A DNA stretch of 28,055 nt from assembly GCA_945787595.1 (NCBI GenBank), contig CALZJV010000174.1, positions 1 to 28,055 of the forward strand. The letters are read 5' to 3'. Position numbers and translations under genes: made by a program. Of this stretch, positions 7,353 through 14,756 are shown one piece after another; position 1 is the first letter of the stretch; the number at the start of each line of letters is the position of its first letter. The stretch is from an uncultured Desulfobacterales bacterium (GTDB lineage: Bacteria; Desulfobacterota; Desulfobacteria; Desulfobacterales; JAFDCJ01). The notes beneath the pieces are model-generated. The model did no database searches. It saw only the letters and a program-made list of their open reading frames with translations, and was not told the origin of the DNA.

Positions 7353-8429
7353 ATGATTATCGACCGTTATATAATGCGGGAAATCATCAAACCGACAGTA
7401 GCGGTATGTGCGATACTGATCTTTATTTTTGGATGTTACATGGCAACCCGTTTCCTGGTAGACGCCCTCAGTGGTCAATTGCCGGGCACCACAGTCCTCA
7501 TCTTAATCCTGCTCAGAATTGCTATCGCTCTGGAGGTGCTGCTGCCCACCACGTTGTATTTGTGCGTGGTGGTTGCCCTTGGGAGGCTGTATAAAGATTC
7601 CGAAATGACCGCCCTTTTTGCCTGTGGTGTGAGTATGGGCCGGGTTTTACGGCCTGTCTTGTACACTGCCGTGGTGATGGCGGTGATTGTTGCCAGTTTA
7701 TCGCTTTTCATTCGACCCTGGGCCTACAAGCAGTATTATCGAATAAAGGCGCATGCAGAGGCGAATTTTGATCTCACGCGCATGAATGACGGGACGTTTT
7801 ACGAAACTGAAAACGGAGCGCGGGTCATTTATGCTGAAGAGGTGGACCACCAGCAGGATCTGGCCGGACGGGTCTTTATTCGAACAGAACGCGACGACAC
7901 TTTGCAGGTTATCTACGCGAGGCAAGCCAATCAATCCATAGATCAAGCAACCGGTAAACAGATTCTGGTATTTGCCGATGGCTATCTCTATGAATTTTCC
8001 CGCACTGGAAAAGAAGGACGTGTCATCCAATTCGAACAATCCGCAATGCCCCTTGAACCCAAAGAGAACCTTCGTCAAAAGTATCGAGTCAAGGCAGCCT
8101 TAACCGGGACTCTCGCTCGGTCGGACGACAGTGAAGAAATTGCCGAATTTCAGTGGCGGCTCTCCACGCCGTTGGCCACCGTACTGTTGGCGTTGATTGG
8201 CGTCCCCTTAAGCCGTTCATCACCCCGCCACGGTAAATACGCTAAAATCTCGACGGCCGTGGTGATTTTTGCAGTATATTACAACCTCAGCGCTTTGACC
8301 AAGAAATGGGTCGAACGGGGTGTCCTTGACACCATTCCCGGAATCTGGTGGATCCAATTGCTGCTGGCAGGGTTACTGCTGGTTCTTTTATGGCAGCCGA
8401 CCATGGCGTTCCGCTGGCGAGGAAAATAA
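7353..8429 (+). CDS. lptF: LptF-family inner-membrane permease
   Basis: 358 residues, typical LptF/YjgP length. It starts MIIDRYIMREIIKPT, the usual amphipathic entry to the first membrane helix. Three N-terminal helices (about residues 12-33, 50-80, 98-120) include the conserved TTLYLCVVVALGRLYKDSEM and the coupling-helix segment ACGVSMGRVLRPVL that contacts the LptB ATPase. A periplasmic beta-jellyroll domain spans about 130-260, and three C-terminal helices follow, beginning with FQWRLSTPLATVLLALIGVPL. In the Lpt system LptFG extracts lipopolysaccharide from the inner membrane. Here the pair lies among lipid headgroup genes, so a dedicated sphingolipid exporter is possible but not shown. 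There is no clear ribosome binding site, and a terminator ends 13 nt upstream, so its expression is unclear. Confidence 0.9.
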   Translation: MIIDRYIMREIIKPTVAVCAILIFIFGCYMATRFLVDALSGQLPGTTVLILILLRIAIALEVLLPTTLYLCVVVALGRLYKDSEMTALFACGVSMGRVLRPVLYTAVVMAVIVASLSLFIRPWAYKQYYRIKAHAEANFDLTRMNDGTFYETENGARVIYAEEVDHQQDLAGRVFIRTERDDTLQVIYARQANQSIDQATGKQILVFADGYLYEFSRTGKEGRVIQFEQSAMPLEPKENLRQKYRVKAALTGTLARSDDSEEIAEFQWRLSTPLATVLLALIGVPLSRSSPRHGKYAKISTAVVIFAVYYNLSALTKKWVERGVLDTIPGIWWIQLLLAGLLLVLLWQPTMAFRWRGK

Positions 8430-8534
8430 TGCAAATTGGGTGAAATCTCTCAATGCCCGCCATTTGTGGTGCGTTGTTTCGCCGCCGGAGGATCAAAAGA
8501 TGATTTTGGCCGGCATTTTTTAACTCTTCATCCA

Positions 8535-9602
8535 ATGAAAACTCTTGATCGCTACATTGGCATTAGCTTTCTGCGTAGCTTTGTACTGATAATTATTATA
8601 CTGGTTGCGCTGTTCAGTTTCCTGGAACTGGTGTCCCAGCTGGATGACGTCGGTAAAGGAAATTTTCGCATCTATGACGTTCTGGTCTTCATTTGCCTCA
8701 CAATGCCAAGACGCATGCTCGATCTGATGCCCATAAGCACGTTGCTTGGCAGCATTATCGCGCTGGGATTGTTGGCCGATCACAGTGAGTTGCTGGCCAT
8801 GCAGGCCGGTGGTATGTCGATCCAACGGATCTGCGGGTCGGTGCTTGCCGCCGGTACACTCCTCATCCTGTTGACCGGCATGTTGGCAGAGATGGTTGTC
8901 CCTCCGCTGGATCAGCTGGCCCGCAAACGGCGCGCTCTGGCAATTTCCGGTACCGGTATTACTCTGACAAAGCAAGGTTTCTGGGCCCGACGAGGATTTA
9001 TTTACATTCATGTTGGAAAAACACTATACGGTGGAATTGCGGCTGATCTGGATTTATTTGAGACGGATGAAAAGGGCCGTTTAAAGGTGTTTACCCACGC
9101 TCGTGAGGCCAACATTCAGCCTAACGATCAATGGGTTCTCAGGGACATTACCCGGAAGATTTTCACCGAACAAGGCATTACAACACAGCATTTGCCAAGC
9201 CTGATTTTGAACTCATTTTTAAGCTTGGATCAGGTTGATGTGCTTGAGCTTCCGGCCGACAGTCTTTCGTCCGTCGACCTTTACCGGTATATTGGGGCTA
9301 TGCGTGAGAGTGGACAAAATGCAGATCGCTATGCACTGGCCCTGTGGCGTAAGTTAAGTGTGCCCCTGACGACAGGGGCCATGGTATTGCTTTCGCTGCC
9401 GTTCATATTCGGCTCTACCCGTATAATCACGGTAGGAAAGCGGATAATGATAGGTTCTTTTGTTGGAATTGTATTCTATTTTGGCGATCAATTAATCGTA
9501 CATCTGGGGCTGTTATTGAGTCTTACGCCGGTTATTACGGCCATGACACCGGTCATATTGATCTCCGGTATTGCGCTTTGGCAGTTACGGAAAATTGTCT
9601 AG
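8535..9602 (+). CDS. lptG: LptG-family inner-membrane permease
   Basis: 355 residues from ATG at 8535. The frame is open from a TTG at 8436, but the family N-terminus MKTLDRYIGISFLRSF begins at 8535. Architecture matches LptF: helices near residues 13-36, 55-85 and 100-125, with MPISTLLGSIIALGLLADHSE and the coupling segment MQAGGMSIQRI, then a periplasmic jellyroll, then helices from WRKLSVPLTTGAMVLLSLPF to the end. It lies 105 nt after lptF in the same direction, forming the usual heterodimer pair. Neither the LptB ATPase nor LptC or LptA is in the window, so the pair must borrow these or they lie elsewhere. Confidence 0.9.
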   Translation: MKTLDRYIGISFLRSFVLIIIILVALFSFLELVSQLDDVGKGNFRIYDVLVFICLTMPRRMLDLMPISTLLGSIIALGLLADHSELLAMQAGGMSIQRICGSVLAAGTLLILLTGMLAEMVVPPLDQLARKRRALAISGTGITLTKQGFWARRGFIYIHVGKTLYGGIAADLDLFETDEKGRLKVFTHAREANIQPNDQWVLRDITRKIFTEQGITTQHLPSLILNSFLSLDQVDVLELPADSLSSVDLYRYIGAMRESGQNADRYALALWRKLSVPLTTGAMVLLSLPFIFGSTRIITVGKRIMIGSFVGIVFYFGDQLIVHLGLLLSLTPVITAMTPVILISGIALWQLRKIV

Positions 9603-9610
9603 AAATATAT

Positions 9611-9884
9611 GGTGTCAGGTCTCAGGTTTCGGGTGTCAGGTATGGGATCAAGGTGCAAGGCTCAGGGCATAAGCGCAGGGGAAAGAGGTTTGAGGTAGCG
9701 GTTTGGGTAAGCGTGAATATCGAATATAAAATGTCGAAGGAATTTATTCTGGTTATCTTATAAAAAGGGCAGAGCGCAGCGATTCTATATTTCGATATTT
9801 TGCGGTTCGCTTTTCGGCCATGCAGAGTCCTATGGGGGGGTTTAGGTTTCCGTGCTTCCAATATTGCTCCTGAAACCTGACACC
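9611..9884. repeat. Palindromic intergenic element with nested arms
   Basis: Left arm 9611-9626 and right arm 9869-9884 match as inverted repeats at 15 of 16 positions (core GGTGTCAGG / CCTGACACC). GGTGTCAGG is repeated again at 9632-9640. Inner arms AATATCGAA (9716-9724) and TTCGATATT (9791-9799) also pair. The element fills the gap between lptG and the convergent phosphoesterase gene and encodes nothing recognisable. It is probably a fossil miniature element of a kind dispersed through the genome. Confidence 0.6.
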
Positions 9885-9941
9885 AGACACCTGAAACCCT
9901 CCGGTTTCTATAAATGCTGTCAGATAAATGTCAGCAATGGT

Positions 9942-10943
9942 CTATAGTTTGATACTGAACCGCTGCTCACTTTGCCTGATAAAACGGTTTTCATCAGGCG
10001 AATAAATGCGCACCTGAAGCCTGACGTTCCAGTCGTCGCCGCCGGGTGATATATGGTAGAGGCAATAGCGGGCGCGACGTTCCGGCTGGCGGTCCAGGGC
10101 CGTGATCGATGGCGCACCCATAACCAGGACACTGCCGGACGGAGTCTTCAGATAGCCTTGGTGCGCACGATGCGTATGGCCGTGCAAGATCAGCTCCGCC
10201 CCAAAGCGGGTGAGAAGCGACTGCAAAGCGGGCGCATCGGTTAGGCGTTTGCGCCAGCTGACCGTGCCGGAGACAGGAGGATGGTGAATCAGTATGACTC
10301 TAAAATACTTTTGCCGGGCGGTTTGAGACAGGATTTTCTCCAGGCGATGCAATTGTAAAGTGCCGATGCTGCCTACAGCCAGATGCGGTGCACTGGGTTG
10401 GGCTGTGCATACGCCAATTATGGCAACACGGCCGCGGATACGCAAGCAGGGAAAGATGCGGTCCATATTTTCTACGTTATGGTCATCATCTTGCGGGGTA
10501 TCTGAATGCATATACTCGGTCCAGTGTGCCATGGTTTTATGCCAGTCGGTATTGACATACGTGTCGTGGTTGCCGGGAATGACGGTAACCTGTGACGGGA
10601 GCCCTAATGACTGCAGCCATTGCCTGGCTTTTTTAAATTCAGCCGATAGGCTCAGGTGGGTCAGATCGCCAGTGACGGCAATGTGATCGGGTTTGGTCTT
10701 TGCAAGATCTGCCTGCAAAGCTGACAGAACACTGTCTCCGTGCCTGGCACCGCGGTGCAGTTTCCACCTTAAATACCCAAACAGGCGTTTGCTTAATAAG
10801 TCCCGAGTTCTGATAGCATTCATACACGAAATATGCGGGTCGGAAAGATGGGCCAGGGTTATGGTTGACGCTGATGATGGGCCGTCATCTATTGGGGAGA
10901 GAGAACCGGTGATATGGTGGTTATCAGAATTTATAGAGACCAT
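9942..10943 (-). CDS. Calcineurin-like metallophosphoesterase
   Basis: 333 residues with all five metallophosphoesterase blocks: DPH (about 35-37), GDLTH (92-96), GNHD (124-127), HHPP (about 220) and HGHTH (254-258). These bind a di-metal centre and hydrolyse phosphomonoesters, phosphodiesters or pyrophosphates. There is no signal peptide, so it should be cytoplasmic. The closest well-known relatives by motif are CpdA-type phosphodiesterases and LpxH-type pyrophosphatases of lipid A synthesis. Set between lptG and the CDP-alcohol transferase, a role in trimming a lipid phosphate or CDP-lipid is attractive but unproven. The first 25 residues are unconserved-looking, and the ATG at 10943 has a weak ribosome site, so a later start is possible. 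It is divergent from the CDP-alcohol transferase (202-bp gap). Confidence 0.82.
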   Translation of the reverse strand: MVSINSDNHHITGSLSPIDDGPSSASTITLAHLSDPHISCMNAIRTRDLLSKRLFGYLRWKLHRGARHGDSVLSALQADLAKTKPDHIAVTGDLTHLSLSAEFKKARQWLQSLGLPSQVTVIPGNHDTYVNTDWHKTMAHWTEYMHSDTPQDDDHNVENMDRIFPCLRIRGRVAIIGVCTAQPSAPHLAVGSIGTLQLHRLEKILSQTARQKYFRVILIHHPPVSGTVSWRKRLTDAPALQSLLTRFGAELILHGHTHRAHQGYLKTPSGSVLVMGAPSITALDRQPERRARYCLYHISPGGDDWNVRLQVRIYSPDENRFIRQSEQRFSIKL

Positions 10944-10992
10944 TTGCGATTAATATAGTAAGTGGGACCATATTGCAACTGACCTCCGAACA

Positions 10993-11022
10993 TTGACTAT
11001 TGAATATTGCAGAATGAATAAT
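10993..11022 (+). promoter_or_regulatory. Candidate promoter of the lipid headgroup operon
   Basis: TTGACT (10993-10998), an 18-nt spacer and AATAAT (11017-11022), each five of six. It is upstream of the CDP-alcohol transferase ATG (11146), with a leader of about 115 nt that includes a small CCGG-CTTAT-CCGG hairpin and an AGGATAGGA ribosome site. Confidence 0.4.
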
Positions 11023-11145
11023 TAAGGATTTTAATCTATTTAATTGTTGTTCTGGCGTTAGTCATTAAGGAAGGTAATAATAAAACAGATAAAATACCAC
11101 AAATATTCAATTCCGGCTTATCCGGGATAGGATAGGACACTTTAT

Positions 11146-12360
11146 ATGTCGACATACGCTCATTTTATTAATGACAGCCCGGTAAAACTCTGGGGATTAA
11201 CCTCTCGTCAGCGCAAATTGCGAGTGTTAAGGAGTGCCGGCGTGACAGACATTGCGGATGATTTGACCACTGTGCCGGAAAATAGTTCGGCCCTGCTGTT
11301 AAGGGGTGATTACCTGTTTGATGACCGTGTGATCCACTACCTGGTACAAACACCGGATGTTCTTTTGAAGATTTCACAAGCACCAACCGATACATTTGTT
11401 GCCGCCCATGTTGCCACCGGACAAGCCCCAGAAGCGATTGGTATTATTGATGGAACCGCCACCACGGGCTCTATCCCGGGCGTTCGGACCGAGACCCTGA
11501 AAACCCTGTCCATATCTTTCCAACAGCAGCTGCTCAAGTTTGAACCACCTTTTGTGTTGCCGATTACACCTGAGGCTAAGCGTTTTTTGGAACGAAGACT
11601 TTTTGACTGGTCCTACAAAGGGGTAACCGACCTGATCACCAAGTGGGTTTGGCCTCGCCCGGCTCAATGGGTTGTCGGTCAGTGTGTACGCTTTGGACTC
11701 CGGCCGAATCATGTCACCATTATAGGCCTGCTTCTGGTCATATTGGCCGGTCTTTTTTTCGCCTATGGCCGGTATGGCTGGGGATTATTGGCGGGCTGGT
11801 TAATGACTTTTTTAGATACTGTCGACGGTAAGCTGGCTCGCGTCACCGTTACCTCCAGCAAGTTTGGTCACTATTTCGATCACCTCATTGACTTGATCCA
11901 TCCTCCAATCTGGTACATACTCTGGGGGCTGGGATTGGGAGCATCCCAGTTTGATTTTATCGGATTGTCAATTAATGCCGTATGCTGGTTGATCGTGATC
12001 GGCTATGCTGTGGGGCGGTTGGTGGAAGGGGTGTTTCTGGCATGGTTGGGTAAGTTCGGAATTTTTTGCTGGCGTCCGATCGACTCCTATTTCAGGCTGA
12101 TTACCGCCCGGCGCAACCCATGCCTGATTTTATTGACTGCCGGCACCCTTATCGGGCATCCCGATTGGGGATTGATCGTGGTGGCAATCTGGACTGTGGT
12201 GACCAGTGTATTTCTCCTTGGCCGCCTGTTGATGGCATTGATAAGGAATCAGACCGCCGGATCGGTAAGATCCTGGTTTTTGGATATCGATCAAACCAAA
12301 CAGAAACAACCGCTGGCGGTAAGGCTGTTTACGCATAAAAAAAAATGGGATGAAAGTTAA
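11146..12360 (+). CDS. CDP-alcohol phosphatidyltransferase with degenerate nucleotidyltransferase-like N-terminus
   Basis: 404 residues. The catalytic signature DxxDGxxARx8Gx3Dx3D is complete: D224, D227, G228, A231, R232, G241, D245 and D249, at the end of a membrane helix. About six hydrophobic helices run from residue 190 to 375. The enzyme would join a CDP-activated group to an alcohol, releasing CMP. Residues 1-165 are soluble: RQRKLRVLRSAGVTDI and LLLRGDYLFDDRVIHYL resemble inner strands of sugar nucleotidyltransferases, but the GxGxR...K loop is missing. This recalls the fused IPCT-DIPPS enzymes of inositol lipid and solute synthesis, here with a probably inactive front domain. It leads a run with a lipid kinase 62 nt downstream and a Tam41-like gene, so ceramide or diacylglycerol phospho-headgroup synthesis is inferred. 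Confidence 0.85.
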   Translation: MSTYAHFINDSPVKLWGLTSRQRKLRVLRSAGVTDIADDLTTVPENSSALLLRGDYLFDDRVIHYLVQTPDVLLKISQAPTDTFVAAHVATGQAPEAIGIIDGTATTGSIPGVRTETLKTLSISFQQQLLKFEPPFVLPITPEAKRFLERRLFDWSYKGVTDLITKWVWPRPAQWVVGQCVRFGLRPNHVTIIGLLLVILAGLFFAYGRYGWGLLAGWLMTFLDTVDGKLARVTVTSSKFGHYFDHLIDLIHPPIWYILWGLGLGASQFDFIGLSINAVCWLIVIGYAVGRLVEGVFLAWLGKFGIFCWRPIDSYFRLITARRNPCLILLTAGTLIGHPDWGLIVVAIWTVVTSVFLLGRLLMALIRNQTAGSVRSWFLDIDQTKQKQPLAVRLFTHKKKWDES

Positions 12361-12422
12361 AAGCCACGTCATGCTGGATTTTCATGACCCTAGCCGGTGC
12401 CAAAAGGGAAGGTGGAGGCCAG

Positions 12423-13412
12423 ATGTTACCTGATTTTTTAAGGTCCGGGCGGAGACCGCGCATCGGTGTCGTCATCAATCCACTGAGCGGAGGAAATCTT
12501 AACGGTCTGGGTGACATCCGGCGCGTCATCAACGATTATCCTCAGGTCGTCCATTGTGACGTTCAGACGCCACAGGACGTGCTGACGGCCTTGAGGGATT
12601 TTGCCAACCATGAAGTCGATCTTGTGGCGGTCAACGGTGGCGACGGTACTGTACAGGCAGTGTTGACCGCCCTTTTTCACCATCGGCCGTTTGAAATCCA
12701 GCCACTTCTGGCGGTGCTGCAATCGGGCACTACCAGCATGACCGCCAGGGACGTCGGTTTTTCCGGATCCCGGGTAAAGTCATTGGAAAAGTTGTTTCGC
12801 TGGGCCGCCATCGGAACCGGTAATCCCCGGGTGATAGACCGTCCGGTTTTGCGGGTGCAGGCACCCGGTCATCAGACTCGTTACGGAATGTTTTTTGGAG
12901 CCTCTGCCATCTATCAGGGAATTCAATACTTTCATAGAAAACTGAATACCAAAGGTCTAAGAGGTGAGGTCGGTCCCGGTTTGACGATCCTCCGGTTTTT
13001 ATGGTCGGCGGCCCACCGGGGCAGTGACTTCATACCGCCTGTGCCCGTTACCGTCACGCTGGATGAACACCCACCGCAGCAATTTGATTCCTTTGTGGTT
13101 CTCGTCAGCACCCTGGAAAGATTGTTTTTAGGGCTTTATCCCTTCTGGGGTAGTGAATCCGGTCCTTTGCATTACACCGCCGTCCGTGCTCGTCCGCGGC
13201 ATTTGTTGCGGGCACTGCCGTCGGTATTACGAGGCCGCAGCGGTGCCCATGGAAGCCCGGAAAATGGTTTCTACAGTCATAATTCTCATGAAATAAAGCT
13301 GAACCTTACCAGCGGCTTCACATTGGACGGACAACTCTATACGCCCGAGAATAGACAGGAACCCACGGTGGTGCGATATGGCGGAACAGCTACTTTTTTA
13401 GGGATTTCATAA
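12423..13412 (+). CDS. DAGK/LCB5-family lipid kinase
   Basis: 329 residues from ATG at 12423, chosen because GGAGG (12414-12418) stands 4 nt before it; the ATG at 12384 has no ribosome site. The diacylglycerol kinase catalytic domain is clear: GVVINPLSGGN (about residues 13-23), the nucleotide loop VNGGDGTVQ (about 68-76), and QSGTTSMTARDVG, a variant of GTxNxxAR with Ser-Met where Asn is usual. The C-terminal part carries the substrate half and ends in a typical beta strand YGGTATFLGIS. The family phosphorylates diacylglycerol, sphingoid bases or ceramide; Caulobacter CpgB is a ceramide kinase in a comparable locus. It is coupled to the next gene by a TAATG overlap and probably cotranscribed with the CDP-alcohol transferase before it. 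Confidence 0.83.
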   Translation: MLPDFLRSGRRPRIGVVINPLSGGNLNGLGDIRRVINDYPQVVHCDVQTPQDVLTALRDFANHEVDLVAVNGGDGTVQAVLTALFHHRPFEIQPLLAVLQSGTTSMTARDVGFSGSRVKSLEKLFRWAAIGTGNPRVIDRPVLRVQAPGHQTRYGMFFGASAIYQGIQYFHRKLNTKGLRGEVGPGLTILRFLWSAAHRGSDFIPPVPVTVTLDEHPPQQFDSFVVLVSTLERLFLGLYPFWGSESGPLHYTAVRARPRHLLRALPSVLRGRSGAHGSPENGFYSHNSHEIKLNLTSGFTLDGQLYTPENRQEPTVVRYGGTATFLGIS

Positions 13413-14365
13413 TGGATATTCCTTCCCAGCTAATTGCCACGATCAGCCGCCGGGCCGAGCAGTCAGCTTCGCCGGCGGTGCACCTCTTGATCGATGAAAT
13501 TCTGGTGCGTCACGGCCAGGCTGCCCAGGCGGTCTTGTTTTACGGTTCCTGTCTGCGCACGGGAGATGACCTTGAAGGATTGGTGGATCTCTACTTGCTG
13601 GTGGACCGCTACCGTGCAGCCTATACGAGCCGCGTCCAGACTTTTTTCAACGTGTTGCTGCCGCCTAATGTTTATTACCTTGAGCGAGAGTTTGAGGGAC
13701 AGGTTGTGCGGACGAAATATGCGGTTTTGTCCCTGGCGGATTTTCAAAAAGGAACATCAAAGCGCTGGTTTCATTCTTATCTTTGGGGGCGCTTTTGCCA
13801 GCCCACCGCCTTGCTTTACGCCCGCAATCATGAAGTCGCCAGATTGATAGAAGAGGGGTTTGCGCAGTCCGTCTTAACTTTTATCCGGCGTGTGCTGCCC
13901 CGGGTCAACTCCGATTTTAGCGCCCGGCAGATGTGGCACCGGGGATTAGAGCTTTCTTACCAGGCCGAGCTCAGAGCTGAGCGGCCGGAAAAGCGGGCCC
14001 GTTTGTTTGATGCAGCGCCTGATTATTATGAAAAAATTACCCGCATCGCCATGAATGCCGTTGTCTTTCCCGTTGAGATTATTAATAGTACAGATGGTAT
14101 ATCCTATCGCGCGCGGATTCCTGCTCGGGTCCGAATTTTGAGCCGACTGACATGGGGACTGCGATCTATCCAGGGAAAACTGCTTTCTGCATTGAGACTG
14201 CTTAAAGCCATGGCCACCTTTGAGGGCGGTGTGGATTACATTTTGTGGAAGATCGAACGGCACTCGGGGGTTACGGTGGATATCGAACCACGGCTGAGGG
14301 ACCGTCCGCTATTGGCGATGTGGGTATTATCGTGGCGATTGTACCGGCGTGGAGGGTTTCGATAG
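13412..14365 (+). CDS. Tam41/Mmp37-like CDP-lipid synthase candidate
   Basis: 317 residues. LFYGSCLRTG (about 42-51) followed by LVDLYLLVD matches the nucleotidyltransferase pattern GS...D that mitochondrial Tam41 shows as YGSG...LDLIFVVD. The conserved block FEGQVVRTKYAVLSLADFQKG and the later SYLWGRFCQPTALLYA also fit a Tam41-like arrangement. Tam41 makes CDP-diacylglycerol from phosphatidate and CTP as a peripheral membrane protein, without the many helices of CdsA. The gene starts inside the kinase stop codon (TAATG), so the kinase product is probably its substrate. If the kinase makes ceramide-1-phosphate, this enzyme would make CDP-ceramide. A CDP-diacylglycerol role is the simpler alternative. 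Divergence from Tam41 is high, and I rely on motif and context. Confidence 0.68.
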   Translation: MDIPSQLIATISRRAEQSASPAVHLLIDEILVRHGQAAQAVLFYGSCLRTGDDLEGLVDLYLLVDRYRAAYTSRVQTFFNVLLPPNVYYLEREFEGQVVRTKYAVLSLADFQKGTSKRWFHSYLWGRFCQPTALLYARNHEVARLIEEGFAQSVLTFIRRVLPRVNSDFSARQMWHRGLELSYQAELRAERPEKRARLFDAAPDYYEKITRIAMNAVVFPVEIINSTDGISYRARIPARVRILSRLTWGLRSIQGKLLSALRLLKAMATFEGGVDYILWKIERHSGVTVDIEPRLRDRPLLAMWVLSWRLYRRGGFR

Positions 14366-14381
14366 ATAATCTCGCGTTTCA

Positions 14382-14755
14382 TCAGATCTTTTTGCGCACC
14401 AATTGACGAAGAGATCCGAGTCCAATCAACGGGCCGATTGCCAAAAAGAGAAAAAGATAATCAGACGGGATGACGGGAATCAGCGACGTCATCAGCTGGA
14501 TGCTATTTTCATTCCCACCGGATAAATGCCAGCCAGAAAGATCCCGGTCATGCCCCTCAAGACCATTAAAAAGATAAAGCCGTCAGCGATAAGATAGATA
14601 AGCAAATTTGTGAAAGCTCCCAGGAGCGAGCAAAAAAAGAACACCTTGCGGGGTGAAAATCGGTCTGAGACGGCAAGGACGGCAAACCAGAGGGATGTGC
14701 CGCTAAACTGAGAAAAAATGATGATCGGCAGAATCCAGGCGGGTCTTTTTTTCAT
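14382..14755 (-). pseudogene. MFS transporter remnant with two internal deletions
   Basis: From ATG at 14755 the frame reads ILPIIIFSQFSGTSLWFAVL, the first helix of an MFS permease. It then jumps straight to SDRFSPRKVFFFCSLLGA, the loop after helix 2, so about 30 residues are missing. After LRGMTGIFLAGIYPVGMKIASS it stops at 14492. In another frame the sequence continues IQLMTSLIPVIPSDYLFLFL to QLVRKKI and a stop at 14382-14384, which is the last helix and cytoplasmic tail. The central eight or so helices are gone. It starts 1 nt after the stop codon of the PLP enzyme gene, suggesting that an enzyme-transporter operon once existed. Confidence 0.75.
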
Positions 14756-14756
14756 A

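Noticed and set aside
8520..9011. 163-codon minus-strand ORF
   Set aside because: Antisense to lptG; low-complexity Gln/Asn-rich translation typical of a shadow frame.
9942..10943. Naming the phosphoesterase cpdA or lpxH
   Set aside because: The five metal motifs are shared by the whole superfamily, and nothing seen here fixes the substrate.
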